Made by a program: the position numbers and the translations under genes. The notes under the pieces are model-generated. The model searched no databases. It saw only the letters and a program-made list of their open reading frames with translations, and was not told where the DNA came from. Of a stretch of 64,000 bases of DNA, positions 17,016 through 27,325 are shown piece after piece. This stretch comes from Porifericola rhodea (lineage in GTDB: Bacteria > Bacteroidota > Bacteroidia > Cytophagales > Cyclobacteriaceae): NCBI RefSeq assembly GCF_030506305.1, contig NZ_CP119421.1, positions 1,232,354-1,296,353 of the forward strand, in the 5' to 3' direction. Positions within the stretch are counted from its first letter, which is position 1. Each line of letters opens with the position of its first letter.

Positions 17016-17876
17016 ATGAATCTAACAAAAATATTAACGCCAAGTGCTTTAAGTACAGCTAAACATCAAAAACCACTTACTTATGATGTCCGCTACCCTG
17101 AGAACGGCACGCCCAAGCCAGTCATCTTATTTATTCATGGCTTTAAGGGCTTTAAAGATTGGGGGTATTTTAACCTGATGGCCGATACTTTTGCAGAGGC
17201 TGGTTTTGTATTTGTCAAAATTAATTTATCACATAATGGCACCACACCGAATGCTCCAGAGGAGTTTGCCGACCTGGAAGCTTTTGGCCAAAACAATTTT
17301 AGCATAGAATTGGACGATGTGGGCTTGCTATTAGACCATATTTTGTCAGCAGATTTTGAAGTTCCGGAAGAGGAGATAGATAAAGAGCAACTGATGCTGG
17401 TAGGGCATAGCCGTGGTGGTGGACTCGCTTTGCTTAAAGCAAGTGAGGATACCCGTATTAGAGCAGTTGTAACTATGGCGGCAGTAAGCGACTGGGAAGC
17501 TCGCTGGCCCAAAGATGTGCTGCAACAATGGAAAGAAGCAGGCATACAACATATCCCTAATTCTCGTACCGGACAAATTATGCCGCTGTACTACCAGATT
17601 GTGGAAGACTATTACCGCTTTCGGGATCGGCTTCATCTCCCTCAGGCTATCAAAAGATTAAAGGTACCGGTGCTGGCTTTTCATGGCACAGAAGATGAAA
17701 CAGTACCGCTTTCTATGGCTGAAGACCTGCAAAAATGGAACGATTATGTCAGATTAGAAATTTTGGAAGGAGCTAATCATACTTTCGGAGGAGGCCACCC
17801 TTACCCGGAAGACCATTTGCCAGCAGCAGTGAGGCACATTATAGACACCTCAGTAGGATTTTTTAAAAAGAGCTAA
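17016..17876 (+). CDS. alpha/beta hydrolase of dienelactone-hydrolase type
   Basis: A 286-aa cytosolic alpha/beta hydrolase. The nucleophile elbow GHSRGG has Ser132; the acid is in 'HGTEDETVP' (about Asp225) and the base is the histidine in 'GANHTFGG' (about 259), completing a catalytic triad in the normal order. The oxyanion region is 'HGFKGFKDWG'. There is no signal peptide. The physiological ester or peptide substrate is unknown. It is followed by 240 bases without genes before the histidine kinase. Confidence 0.85.
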   Translation: MNLTKILTPSALSTAKHQKPLTYDVRYPENGTPKPVILFIHGFKGFKDWGYFNLMADTFAEAGFVFVKINLSHNGTTPNAPEEFADLEAFGQNNFSIELDDVGLLLDHILSADFEVPEEEIDKEQLMLVGHSRGGGLALLKASEDTRIRAVVTMAAVSDWEARWPKDVLQQWKEAGIQHIPNSRTGQIMPLYYQIVEDYYRFRDRLHLPQAIKRLKVPVLAFHGTEDETVPLSMAEDLQKWNDYVRLEILEGANHTFGGGHPYPEDHLPAAVRHIIDTSVGFFKKS

Positions 17877-18116
17877 TTTTCTGTCAAGTCCACATCAGGT
17901 ACTGCCTATGCTATGTACATTGTACAGCTGCACAGAAAACTATAATTTTAGCATTTATTTCACAGATTTTTGAAAAAAATAAAATATTAAGGAAAATTCA
18001 TTCTAATCAGGATATAATATCGATATTTGCTTACTATAATTAGTGCAATCCTGCATTATCTACTTTGTCCATTAATCCTAACTAAGATCCCTCGTAAGGT
18101 ATACCTGTAATGAACT

Positions 18117-19625
18117 ATGGCTGAACAGCAACAAGAAGCTTTAGGTAGAATATTAGACCACTCCATTAATGAGTTTTATGTTTTTGATATTGGCACGCTA
18201 CAATATCAATACGTGAGTAAGGCGGCCATTGATCATTTAGGGTATGCGCAGGATGAGCTTCTAAAACTGACTCCTTTAGACATACAGCCCAAATTTTCTC
18301 AAAAATCTTATAGCAGACTTATCCGCCCGGTACTAGAAGGACAAAGCAAGGAAGTAAGCCTAGAGACTATCCATGTACGTAAAGATGGCTCTACCTATCC
18401 GGTAAGAGTACAGTTGCATACCTCTGAGTTTATGGGGAAAAATGTGCTGGTGGCCATTGTGGTAGACATTACCGAAGAGAAAAACGCCGCCAAGGAAATA
18501 GAAGAAAGCAAGCGCTTTATAGAAAGCATTGCGGATACCTCTCCAGAGCTTTTGTATGTTTTTGACTTTAGAAAGGGCAACTACATCTACTTTAGCAACC
18601 ATATAAAAAACATGCTTGGATATGAGGTAGAAGATATGCTTAGCGGCAAGCTTCAGCTTTTTACTAAACTACACCCCGATGACTTTCAAAAAGTAGCTTA
18701 TAACTTTCAGGAAAAAATTAAGCACGTACGTGACGATGAGGTAGTAGAAACCGAATACCGAGTACAACATAAAGATGGGCATTGGGTGTGGCTCTCCAGC
18801 AGAGATAAGCCTTTTAAACGCGACGCACTTGGTAATGTAATACAAACGGTAGGTACAGCTCAGGATATAACTCGCCGTATGCAATATGAGCAACAGCTTG
18901 AGAAACAAAACGAGGAGCTTAAAAAAACCAATGCCGAACTAGACCGCTTTGTTTACAGCTCATCTCACGACCTTAGAGCTCCTTTGGCCTCCGTATTAGG
19001 CTTAATTAACATTGCTTTGCTGGAAGATTCTCCTACAGAAAAAGATGTTTATATCAAGTTGATGGAGACCAGTATCAACCGTCTGGACAGGTTCATTCAG
19101 GATATTATTAACTACTCGCGCAACTCACGGATGGAAGTCGGTAAAGAAACTATAGACTTTGCCAACCTGATAGATGAGACCATTAGTAACTTAAGCTATA
19201 TGGAGGACTTAAATGTGATCGCTTTCTCTTCTGACTTTGACTTACAGTCTCCTTTTGTGAGCGATCAAAGACGTTTATCCGTAATTTTGAGCAACCTCAT
19301 TGGCAACTCTATACGCTACCGTAGCCTTAGCGTAGACCAGTCTTATATTAACGTAAAAGTAAGCACCAACTCAACACAGGCAACCATTATCATAGAAGAC
19401 AACGGCATAGGCATAGCTCAGGAACACCAAGGGAGAATATTTGATATGTTTTTTAAGGCCAGCAACGAAAAGCATGGCTCGGGCATTGGCCTTTATATTG
19501 TTAAGGAGACTATCAGTTTTTTAAAAGGTAGTATTGCCGTAAAATCCAAAACCAGAGTAGGCACCACGTTTACCATCACTTTGCCCAACCTTATAGGGCA
19601 AGAAGAGGCAGAACCCCAGCCCTGA
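18117..19625 (+). CDS. PAS-domain sensor histidine kinase
   Basis: A 502-aa soluble sensor kinase. Two PAS domains (about residues 8-125 and 135-255, the second with a typical PAC end 'GTAQDITRR') are followed by a short coiled coil, a HisKA dimerisation domain with phospho-acceptor His284 in 'SSSHDLRAPLASVLG', and a HATPase_c domain with the N box (LSNLIGNSIRY), G1 (DNGIGI) and G2 (GSGIGLYIVKE). No membrane segments or receiver domain are present, and no response regulator is adjacent, so the partner is elsewhere. The signal sensed by the PAS domains is unknown. A lipoprotein gene follows 47 bases downstream. Confidence 0.93.
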   Translation: MAEQQQEALGRILDHSINEFYVFDIGTLQYQYVSKAAIDHLGYAQDELLKLTPLDIQPKFSQKSYSRLIRPVLEGQSKEVSLETIHVRKDGSTYPVRVQLHTSEFMGKNVLVAIVVDITEEKNAAKEIEESKRFIESIADTSPELLYVFDFRKGNYIYFSNHIKNMLGYEVEDMLSGKLQLFTKLHPDDFQKVAYNFQEKIKHVRDDEVVETEYRVQHKDGHWVWLSSRDKPFKRDALGNVIQTVGTAQDITRRMQYEQQLEKQNEELKKTNAELDRFVYSSSHDLRAPLASVLGLINIALLEDSPTEKDVYIKLMETSINRLDRFIQDIINYSRNSRMEVGKETIDFANLIDETISNLSYMEDLNVIAFSSDFDLQSPFVSDQRRLSVILSNLIGNSIRYRSLSVDQSYINVKVSTNSTQATIIIEDNGIGIAQEHQGRIFDMFFKASNEKHGSGIGLYIVKETISFLKGSIAVKSKTRVGTTFTITLPNLIGQEEAEPQP

Positions 19626-19672
19626 TTTCTCGTAAGCCCTCCTATAAATACTGGATTTTACCCTACCAAATC

Positions 19673-20434
19673 ATGATGAACCGTACTTTTTGGGGCCTGC
19701 TTTTGGCAGCCTTCCTTTTTGCCTGCAAACCGCAAAATAAGGCTCAAAACATCGTAAATAAATCAATTGAAGCTCATGGTGGCTCACAGCTAAGCCATGC
19801 TCAGTTTAGCTTTGACTTTCGCAAAAAACATATTGAAGTAGCGCTGGACGAAGGCCACTATGTATACGAAAGTATACTTAACGACTCAATTGATCGGGTA
19901 CATGACAAACTGAGCAATGAGGGCTTTAGCCGCTCAGTAAATGGCAATACGCTTAAGCTTTCAGAAGAAGACCAGCAACGCTATGGAAACACTTTAAATT
20001 CGGTAGTGTATTTTGCTCTTTTACCCTACCACCTTAATGACCCGGCAGCAAACAAAGAGCTATTAGGTGAGACTACTATTAAAGGTGAACCTTACTATGA
20101 AATTAAGGTTACTTTTGACCAGGAAGGGGGGGGCACCGACCACGATGACGTATTTGTTTACTGGATACACCAGACTAAATATACAATGGATTACCTTGCC
20201 TATTCATTTCAGGTAAATGGCGGAGGTACACGTTTTCGTGAGGCTTATAACATCCGCCAGATTGAAGGGATTCGTTTTGCCGACTACATCAACTATGAGA
20301 GTACGGTTCAGGATTTTGCTCTGGAAGATTACGAAAGCCTTTTTGAAGAAGGAAAAGTAGAAGAACTCTCCCGTATCAGGCTGGAAAACGTTGAGGTATC
20401 TTCTACTAAAAACAATACACTAGCTAAAAACTGA
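19673..20434 (+). CDS. lipoprotein resembling the DUF6503 group
   Basis: A 253-aa lipoprotein with SPII lipobox LFAC (Cys18). The mature part starts 'NIVNKSIEAHGG', a pattern common to envelope proteins of Bacteroidota that fold as LolA/LppX-like half barrels, and continues with alternating strands ('FSFDFRKKHIEV', 'YYEIKVTFDQEGG', 'FVYWIHQTKYTMDYLAYSF'). I place it in the DUF6503-like group from memory of this pattern, which is a modest-confidence assignment. Function unknown, possibly lipid or hydrophobic ligand binding. It converges with the PorU2-like gene with only 8 bases between the stop codons and no visible terminator. Confidence 0.7.
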   Translation: MMNRTFWGLLLAAFLFACKPQNKAQNIVNKSIEAHGGSQLSHAQFSFDFRKKHIEVALDEGHYVYESILNDSIDRVHDKLSNEGFSRSVNGNTLKLSEEDQQRYGNTLNSVVYFALLPYHLNDPAANKELLGETTIKGEPYYEIKVTFDQEGGGTDHDDVFVYWIHQTKYTMDYLAYSFQVNGGGTRFREAYNIRQIEGIRFADYINYESTVQDFALEDYESLFEEGKVEELSRIRLENVEVSSTKNNTLAKN

Positions 20435-20442
20435 AACGTATT

Positions 20443-23400
20443 TTAGCGTAGAATATACATTTTACCAAATCCATTTTTGAAGCCCCTATCTCCGGCAGTT
20501 TCTCTTAAGTCTAAAGCTTTACCTTTACTTCTGACCAGTACACGATAAAGATACACCCCATTGGCTAACTCATCGCCGAACTCATCCCGTCCGTCCCAGG
20601 CATAATCTGTAATGTTGTTGCCTATACGGATGGGGCCTAGTTCATCCTGGGTGATCTCTCTTACTACTTTGCCACTAACCGTCATAATCTGTACCTTAAT
20701 CTGGTCGGGAATATCCTGCCCGGTTAGCGTAAACACAAATCGGGTACTGGTGGAAAAAGGATTAGGGTAAGGATAAAAGTTAGTAATTGTAGACTCATTG
20801 ATTATCTCAAAATTAACTTCATATGGCTCTGCTCCTGAGGCATTGCCACTCGCATCTTCTGCTTGCACACTAAGTGTATAAGTACCATCCTCCAGCTGGG
20901 AGGGCTGGAAATTGATTTTAAAAGGCTCCTCTCCTTCAGCAGGGGTCCAGCTTACTTCTTTGCTGTTTAAAGAGACTCGCTGCATTTGTGTATCTGTTGT
21001 ACGCGCATTGGCAGTACTGGCTACAACTTCTTCCGCTTCTTTTTTCCCAAGGTATATGTCTATACCACTGGTATCCTGCTTAACGAGATAAGGGTTTTCA
21101 TCTCTGATCTCAATTGTAATCATCGGGCTAGGGGATACTATGTCTCCGTCCAGAATATAAGTACCATCAAAAGCTACATCAATGATAGGGTTAAGCGCAT
21201 CTGCCTCTACTTTCAGGAATGATGTTACACTTATGGAGTTATTGTTGTACGATTGCTCAGCCTGCTGTCGTGGATTCACATTTACCTTCAAGTCATTCTC
21301 TCCTATGTTTTCCATAGTACTGACCTCTATACTAAAAGCCACCGTATCTCCTGAAGCTAAGGGCTCCACATAAAGTGTATCATTAAAGGTTTGACGACTG
21401 TTATGATTAAACAGACTGTATACTACCTGAAGTGAATCGCTAAAGTCTTTGGCAGAAAGGTTATAAAATTCAAATGGAATAGAGAATGACTCCCCTTCCT
21501 GCTTGCTGATTTGTTTACTAAAGTCGCTTTCCGACAAAATTACCCCTTCTGGTAGGCCCTCATAAGTAACCAGCCAATAATCCAACTGTGCTGGCGTCTG
21601 GTTGATTACATCTTCTACTTCTAACTTTAGAAGAAGGTAGTCGTACTGACTAGCATCCAGTGCTGACAGGTCTAAGGTAGCAGTGGCAGTTGTACTGCTA
21701 AGTAATACCTGCTCTTCCCCGCTGCCTTTATCTCCAAGTACAGAAATGTTAATGATATCTGAATCCTCCAGGCTTTTTATCTGATACGATAAGCTTCCCC
21801 ACTGAGCAGCAGGGCCAATTCTTTTACTTAAAATACTTCCCTGGCTAAGCTTGCTCCGCAGTATTTGAGTATGCGTGATCAGTTGCTCAGTTGTAAGAGT
21901 TTCGCTGCTCGGGTCTGCCAATATTTCCGTCGCGCTATTAGCTTCAGCATTTTTTCTTCCTATAAAAATGAAGGGCTCCCCTTCCTGTAGGCTGGTAACC
22001 GATGAAGGGTTAATGCCTAGCTGTTCTAAAGATTCAATGGTTTCAACAGACCAGCTGGAAGGGTTTATAGTACCGATATTAAACAAGATAACAGGATCAC
22101 CCTCATTTACGGCTTCTATCAGATTATCCAATACACCATTTACAACTTGAGAATTGGTATAGGTATTTATCATCTGTGGACGCCTTCCACAAATATTCGG
22201 GTTTTGCAAATCGAAGCCTCCCGGGTCTACAGGCAGGTAAGGGTTTAGGCTATAGCGGTCAAAGGCAATAATATTGATAGAGTTATTTCTACAGGTATAG
22301 CCGGCATCAGGTAAAATCAGAGGCGTACCATTCACATAAATCTGCTCATTGGCAGAGCTGTTATAAGCTGCTCCAAAGGTTGTCACCTCTACCTCCAGTT
22401 CAGTGTCAGGAAAAACCCAGCTACTCCCCTCTTTTTCAAGATTGCTCACCTGATTTTCATTTAGCTGATCAAAACTCAGTTGTGCCCAACTTTCAGGGTG
22501 GTCGGCGATGTAGGTGAAAGAGCTTTGTGTCCATTCATCTATTTCTCCCTCTCTTATTTCAGCATACTTAGTTCTCCAGAAGTAGACGGTACTGTCCAGA
22601 GTAATAGGCAAGTCTACTATTTGAGCTCCTATGCCCTTGGCAGAAACTGTAAACTGTTGTTTTAGCGCACTATTGAAGCTATAAGAAGTATCTACCTCCA
22701 AAAGAAACTCCCGTTGATCATTTTTCTTGAGTGCGCTCTGGTAGTCACCGGCCTGCCATTGTAAATTTACTCGAGTCTCCGAAGCTATTCCGTAGGCAGC
22801 CGGTGTTAGATGTGCCGTTCCTCCCAGAGGCATAAAATAGGTAATGCTCACCCGGTTATTACTTTCATTTAACTCCGGTATACTATCGCCACTATCAATA
22901 ATTACCTCAAAACGATTATCTCCGGCCTCAGCAGCAGGGCTAATGTCTTCATCATCTGACTGAATTACAAAAGAAAGCGTATCCTCATATAATACTGGCT
23001 TAAATATTCTGGGGCCGTATGTAATGAGGCTTCCATCTTTTAGCGTACGGTTGATGGTAACTCTCATGGAGTCCTTGGTGCTTCTTCCAAAATTTTTGAC
23101 TACCAAATCCAGGGCAAATGAGTCTGAAGAGACGGTAACTGTCGCATCCTGTAGAGAAGATACTGTTACATTGTTTTCATCGATGTGGAAGTCAGGCTTT
23201 TGCCTGCCAAAAAGGCTTACTGCCGGATCGCCCTGCAGTACGGCCTGTCTAACCTGAGCAATATGGACTTCCCAGAAGTTACCATTGAGCAGCTCCATAA
23301 ACTGACGGCTAGCTTCATCCTTTATTTTTCCCATGGCGCCACCTACATAGGTGGAATCTCCGAAGCCGGTAGAATAAAATGCATTGGAAAATCTTTTAAG

Positions 23401-25587
23401 CACACTAGAGATCCCCTCAGAACTATGGGCAATAACATGGAGAGCTCCTTTGTCAGGTGTTTTTATCCAATCTTCACCAAATGTAAGTGCATTGCTAAAT
23501 ATATTACCTGCGTTACACCCGTTGATCAGAATTGCAGGGTACTTCCCTTTGTTGTTATAACCCAGCTCGCTGTTGGATACATAGCCAATTTCAATATCAG
23601 AACGTGTGGTAGACGAGTGACCAAAAAATGTAATGAGAGACAAGCCTTTATTAACTTCGTCTGCAATATTGATGAGTTCGGTAGCACTATTAGATTGCTT
23701 GGACTGTACATTCACCTCTCCTCCCAGATAGTCATTTTCAGCGATCGTCTGTAGCTCGTCTACATAGCGAGAAAAGAGTGTAAGCTCCGCCAGATTAACA
23801 CCCCCGCTTAAATGCACCAGATGCTTTTTCCAGAGTGCGTCACGACTTTGGCTTGCCTGATAGTCCTGGCTAAGATTTCTGCCTTCACTTTCTTTCACTT
23901 TATCCAGATAAGCAGCTACCTCTGCGGCAGTTTGAGCATTGATACGCCCAGTGGGTATGGCAGAGTTATAGCCATCGCTGCCTGCCAGGCCTGAAGTGAG
24001 CACCACATCGGAACCGGGCATCCCGCCGGTTGGCACCAGATCTCTTAAAGTAGTAGACTCAGGATCTTTTCTATGGTAATTATAATTAGGCGTCAGGCCT
24101 TTTCCAATAATCAGCAAATACTCAGGATTACCCTTATTTAGCATATAATCTGCGAAATGCCGAATGGCCAGAGGACTTACCTCGCCGTAGTTAAATTGAT
24201 TGTATAGATCATTAATATCCATTAGCAGGGTAGTATATCCCCCACCCGCTGCCGAGGCTCTATACTCCTGATACGATTTAACAGGATCGCTATAATTACC
24301 TCCCGGTGCTCTTAGCAGCGCATGAGAGATCATCAGAAAATTAGCTGCTGGGTTTACTTTTTGAAAATTAGCTTTTTGTAGAGAGGGAATTGCTTTTACA
24401 CTACCCAAAATAATTTTGCGCGCGACATTCGTATTAGGAATAATAGCAGCAGCCCTATTCCCAATCAGGTTGTAGCCAATTTTAATGGCATTGTACTCAT
24501 CAGTAATATCCAACAAATAAGGGTTAGCAGGAGCGTTAGCCAGTTCTACATAGCTTTTTGCCGAGGCTTTTGCTACAAGGTTAAACTCTTTTGTCGTCTC
24601 AGACTGCGTGCTGGTCTGCTGTGGGTATCTTATTTTAAGATACGACAATGATACATTATCTGCTTTTCCATTTACACCATTTACTGTGAGCCTTACTATA
24701 AGCTGGCCACCACTTATATCTGACCAGTTGAGATTTTCGAAGATGAGCGTATGGTCGTAATATGAAAACTCGGCAGTCGTAAGCGTTCTTAGTGTGGATA
24801 CAGAACTTCCTACCTGAATGGTAACATTATGTTGTTGGTTGTTTCTTCCAGCCAGTACCATTTCCAGTTGTGGAGCATCACCAGCGGTGTATGGATCAGG
24901 GGTAGCCAGGCTATAATCAACCGACTCTCCCTGCTTGATACGCGGGCCTGTCCAGCCTTCGCCATAATCATATGTACTGAGGTGAGCGATCACTCCTGAA
25001 AGTGAGCCTATCGGATACTGCCTACCCATAGAGAACTCATTAGATAGCACCATAAGCTCTTCATTCCAATGAAACTGCTCTGCGGGTATTCCTCCAATAT
25101 TATTTTCAGAGAAGGTGCTCATCCGTTTACCATTTACCGCCGCCAGTGACCAGGTTAGAAAATAGGCGGTAGAATCTGAATATAAGCTATGGTATGGGTT
25201 GGTTTGAGCCTCTTCGGGCACATATAGCTCTTTATCACCTGAACCATCATTTTTTTGGCCATAGAAAAGCAGAAAGTCATCTGTATCAAAGCTGGCATCC
25301 TGTTGACCTTCCAGGTGAACGGCCTGTTCCTGCCCACGAAAGTAGAGCTGTATCCTTCGTGGATCTACATTATCTACGGGAAAGCCCGCTTCCAGTAAGT
25401 CCTGATAGCTTACACGGTAAATACCGTCTTCAGCTACACTAATCTTGTAGTAGGTTTGAGTATAGTTAATCCACTCATTGCCAAATCGTTGTGCCTGAGC
25501 CTTAGGCAATAGGGTGCACATTATTAATATTATGCTCAGCCTTATGTGCCAAGCCATACTCCTGGGTGTCACTTTCAAGCTACTCAT
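20443..25587 (-). CDS. porU2: C25-family cysteine peptidase, PorU2-like T9SS sortase
   Basis: A very large secreted protein (1714 aa) with a signal peptide ending 'LPKAQAQ'. The gingipain-type C25 domain lies at about residues 430-810. The catalytic histidine is His657 in 'FFGHSS' and the nucleophile Cys691 in 'NGCNAG'. Beyond it are CARDB/Ig-like beta domains and a C-terminal sorting domain ('FYPYPNPFSTSTRF...', 'LANGVYLYRV'). PorU proteins are the T9SS sortases that cleave client sorting domains and attach anionic LPS at the cell surface, working with PorV. This one is longer than classical PorU and sits 1 base after a PorV-like gene, which fits the PorU2 paralogues seen in Cytophagales. 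Start ATG 25587 chosen: it follows the upstream stop and gives the shortest good signal peptide; 25557 is an alternative. Confidence 0.82.
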   Translation of the reverse strand: MSSLKVTPRSMAWHIRLSIILIMCTLLPKAQAQRFGNEWINYTQTYYKISVAEDGIYRVSYQDLLEAGFPVDNVDPRRIQLYFRGQEQAVHLEGQQDASFDTDDFLLFYGQKNDGSGDKELYVPEEAQTNPYHSLYSDSTAYFLTWSLAAVNGKRMSTFSENNIGGIPAEQFHWNEELMVLSNEFSMGRQYPIGSLSGVIAHLSTYDYGEGWTGPRIKQGESVDYSLATPDPYTAGDAPQLEMVLAGRNNQQHNVTIQVGSSVSTLRTLTTAEFSYYDHTLIFENLNWSDISGGQLIVRLTVNGVNGKADNVSLSYLKIRYPQQTSTQSETTKEFNLVAKASAKSYVELANAPANPYLLDITDEYNAIKIGYNLIGNRAAAIIPNTNVARKIILGSVKAIPSLQKANFQKVNPAANFLMISHALLRAPGGNYSDPVKSYQEYRASAAGGGYTTLLMDINDLYNQFNYGEVSPLAIRHFADYMLNKGNPEYLLIIGKGLTPNYNYHRKDPESTTLRDLVPTGGMPGSDVVLTSGLAGSDGYNSAIPTGRINAQTAAEVAAYLDKVKESEGRNLSQDYQASQSRDALWKKHLVHLSGGVNLAELTLFSRYVDELQTIAENDYLGGEVNVQSKQSNSATELINIADEVNKGLSLITFFGHSSTTRSDIEIGYVSNSELGYNNKGKYPAILINGCNAGNIFSNALTFGEDWIKTPDKGALHVIAHSSEGISSVLKRFSNAFYSTGFGDSTYVGGAMGKIKDEASRQFMELLNGNFWEVHIAQVRQAVLQGDPAVSLFGRQKPDFHIDENNVTVSSLQDATVTVSSDSFALDLVVKNFGRSTKDSMRVTINRTLKDGSLITYGPRIFKPVLYEDTLSFVIQSDDEDISPAAEAGDNRFEVIIDSGDSIPELNESNNRVSITYFMPLGGTAHLTPAAYGIASETRVNLQWQAGDYQSALKKNDQREFLLEVDTSYSFNSALKQQFTVSAKGIGAQIVDLPITLDSTVYFWRTKYAEIREGEIDEWTQSSFTYIADHPESWAQLSFDQLNENQVSNLEKEGSSWVFPDTELEVEVTTFGAAYNSSANEQIYVNGTPLILPDAGYTCRNNSINIIAFDRYSLNPYLPVDPGGFDLQNPNICGRRPQMINTYTNSQVVNGVLDNLIEAVNEGDPVILFNIGTINPSSWSVETIESLEQLGINPSSVTSLQEGEPFIFIGRKNAEANSATEILADPSSETLTTEQLITHTQILRSKLSQGSILSKRIGPAAQWGSLSYQIKSLEDSDIINISVLGDKGSGEEQVLLSSTTATATLDLSALDASQYDYLLLKLEVEDVINQTPAQLDYWLVTYEGLPEGVILSESDFSKQISKQEGESFSIPFEFYNLSAKDFSDSLQVVYSLFNHNSRQTFNDTLYVEPLASGDTVAFSIEVSTMENIGENDLKVNVNPRQQAEQSYNNNSISVTSFLKVEADALNPIIDVAFDGTYILDGDIVSPSPMITIEIRDENPYLVKQDTSGIDIYLGKKEAEEVVASTANARTTDTQMQRVSLNSKEVSWTPAEGEEPFKINFQPSQLEDGTYTLSVQAEDASGNASGAEPYEVNFEIINESTITNFYPYPNPFSTSTRFVFTLTGQDIPDQIKVQIMTVSGKVVREITQDELGPIRIGNNITDYAWDGRDEFGDELANGVYLYRVLVRSKGKALDLRETAGDRGFKNGFGKMYILR

Positions 25588-25588
25588 T

Positions 25589-26674
25589 CTACTGTTTGGC
25601 TTCACGGTCAATGCTAAATTTGAGAGAGAAAACATGGGAGTACAAAGATTCTGAGCGATCACCAATATCAGTCAGCGCATAATCTACACTAATACTTCCG
25701 GCACGAAAACCCAGACCAAAGTCAGGCTGAAAGCTGCGGTAAGTACTGCCATCAAAATCTTTGAGTTGCTGCACATTGCCCGCGCCCAAACGGACAAAAG
25801 CCAGCTGTTTATAATCCACCTCTAAGCCCAGCGAGGGATCTACAGAAGAGAAATCTGACTTGAGTAGTACGTTTCTTTTTCCATCAAAAGTAAAATCCAG
25901 ATCTGCGGCAGTAAGCAGGCCTATCTTACTTTCCCAAAAACGCCAGCTGCGTGCAATGCCCAGAGAGGCTTTGGGAAGTGTAACTTCTATAGTATTGGCA
26001 GGAATTACGTTGCCTGTTTGCGTGTACACATCTGATACCAGTTCGGAATTATGCGTCCATGCATTGAAGGTGCCGGTAACATCATGAAGCATCAGCCCAA
26101 AACGCCAGTCATTTATACGGTAGGTAGCGGCAGCATCCAGTCCAAAGCCCCAGGCATTGGCAAAGTCCCCTACAGTGCGGTGTACCACTTTAAAATTAGC
26201 CCCCAGACTTAACCCCTGTATACGAGAAAACTCCCGGGCGTACGAAAAGAGGAAGGCATAATCTGCCGCTGAGAAGAAGCGTATATTATTATAGTCTATA
26301 CGGCCGTTAGCATCGTAAAGGAAGCGGGTATCCGGAATATCGTCCACAGCAAAACGCACTACTGAAATGGCTAAGGTGCTGAGAGAATCCAGAGGAGTAG
26401 CAAAGCTACCATAATCGTAATTTGCGATGCCGGCAAAGTACTCGGCATGCATTAACGACACTTCATAATCGTGAGATAAATCAGTAAGGCTGGCGGGGTT
26501 CCAGAAGCCGGAAGTAACGTCATCAGCCACAGCTGTCTGCGTAGCTGCCATACCCAGGGCTCTGGCTCCGGCACCTATAGAGAGAAATTCGTTGCTATAT
26601 TTAGGAGTATTGAGCTGCCCATACGAATCTACTGTAAGCAGGCTCAAGCCTATCACTACCAAAACCCAACGCAT
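25589..26674 (-). CDS. PorV/PorQ-family outer-membrane beta-barrel protein
   Basis: A 361-aa protein with a signal peptide ending 'DSYGQ' and the PorV/PorQ (DUF3308/UPF0164) signature: 'EFLSIGAGARALGMAATQTAVADDVTSGFWNPASLT' region near the N-terminus, then amphipathic beta strands of a FadL-like barrel ending in an aromatic-rich strand. PorV is the shuttle that carries T9SS client proteins from the translocon SprA to PorU. Its position directly before the PorU2-like gene (1-base gap) makes a shuttle plus sortase pair. Whether it is the main PorV or a paralogue dedicated to this PorU2 cannot be settled within the window. Confidence 0.85.
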   Translation of the reverse strand: MRWVLVVIGLSLLTVDSYGQLNTPKYSNEFLSIGAGARALGMAATQTAVADDVTSGFWNPASLTDLSHDYEVSLMHAEYFAGIANYDYGSFATPLDSLSTLAISVVRFAVDDIPDTRFLYDANGRIDYNNIRFFSAADYAFLFSYAREFSRIQGLSLGANFKVVHRTVGDFANAWGFGLDAAATYRINDWRFGLMLHDVTGTFNAWTHNSELVSDVYTQTGNVIPANTIEVTLPKASLGIARSWRFWESKIGLLTAADLDFTFDGKRNVLLKSDFSSVDPSLGLEVDYKQLAFVRLGAGNVQQLKDFDGSTYRSFQPDFGLGFRAGSISVDYALTDIGDRSESLYSHVFSLKFSIDREAKQ

Positions 26675-26832
26675 GATGTCTTATTCTGAGTGGTTTGAAA
26701 CTGGTGCAACCTACTCATTCACAACTTTTTAAACAAGTCATTATTAGCTGTGATAATACACCATAACTTACTTACAAAATTGGCTTTATCAGCATTAAAA
26801 TAGCATTATTATAAGTTAATTCGCCGATAAGC

Positions 26833-27318
26833 TTAGTCTAGCAACTTCCCCTTTCGGTACTTTTCTGATTTAGTTACATTACCTTCCTCATCAAAATATA
26901 TCCAGGTACCATGTTTTTTTCCTTTTTTCCAACCTCCTTCCATGCGAGTTTCGCCATTGGCATAGCTCATCTCCCAGGCATGCAATAACTCCCCTTCTTC
27001 TATGGCTTTGAGCTTTACTGCCTGTAGTTGATAGGGAGACTGTATATGCAATACCATCTCTGAACGGGAAGGAAACTCTTCCAGAATAAGCTCCTCCTGC
27101 TTTACCGAAAAAGTACCGCGAGAAATTTCTTTGCTACTTACTGTACCGCTACGCTTTGAGTACTCCATTCCAAACAAAGTGTAATGGTTGGGTGCACTTA
27201 GCAAAAGTGTAATTTTTTCGTCTTCGTATACATAGCTCCCAAAGGGGCCAGACTGTGCCTGAGTAAAGCCGGGACTTACCATCCCGGCCCAAAGTATTAA
27301 TAAAAGAACTCTGTACAT
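26833..27318 (-). CDS. exported protein with MORN-like C-terminus
   Basis: A 161-aa protein with a signal peptide ending 'GFTQAQ'. A beta-rich region (residues 25-115) is followed by 'GGWKKGKKHGTWIYFDEEGNV', the MORN_2-type (YwqK-like) motif that forms short beta hairpins; the repeat is seen once or twice at the C-terminus ('KSEKYRKGKLLD'). Such repeats are common in secreted proteins of Bacteroidota, and no enzymatic role is known. It follows the beta-propeller lipoprotein gene on the minus strand after a 7-base gap, so the two probably form an operon. Confidence 0.7.
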   Translation of the reverse strand: MYRVLLLILWAGMVSPGFTQAQSGPFGSYVYEDEKITLLLSAPNHYTLFGMEYSKRSGTVSSKEISRGTFSVKQEELILEEFPSRSEMVLHIQSPYQLQAVKLKAIEEGELLHAWEMSYANGETRMEGGWKKGKKHGTWIYFDEEGNVTKSEKYRKGKLLD

Positions 27319-27325
27319 AAATGGC

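Noticed and set aside
23185-23754. 189-aa frame on the plus strand inside the PorU2-like gene
   Set aside because: Shadow frame with no recognisable domain, opposite to the catalytic C25 region.
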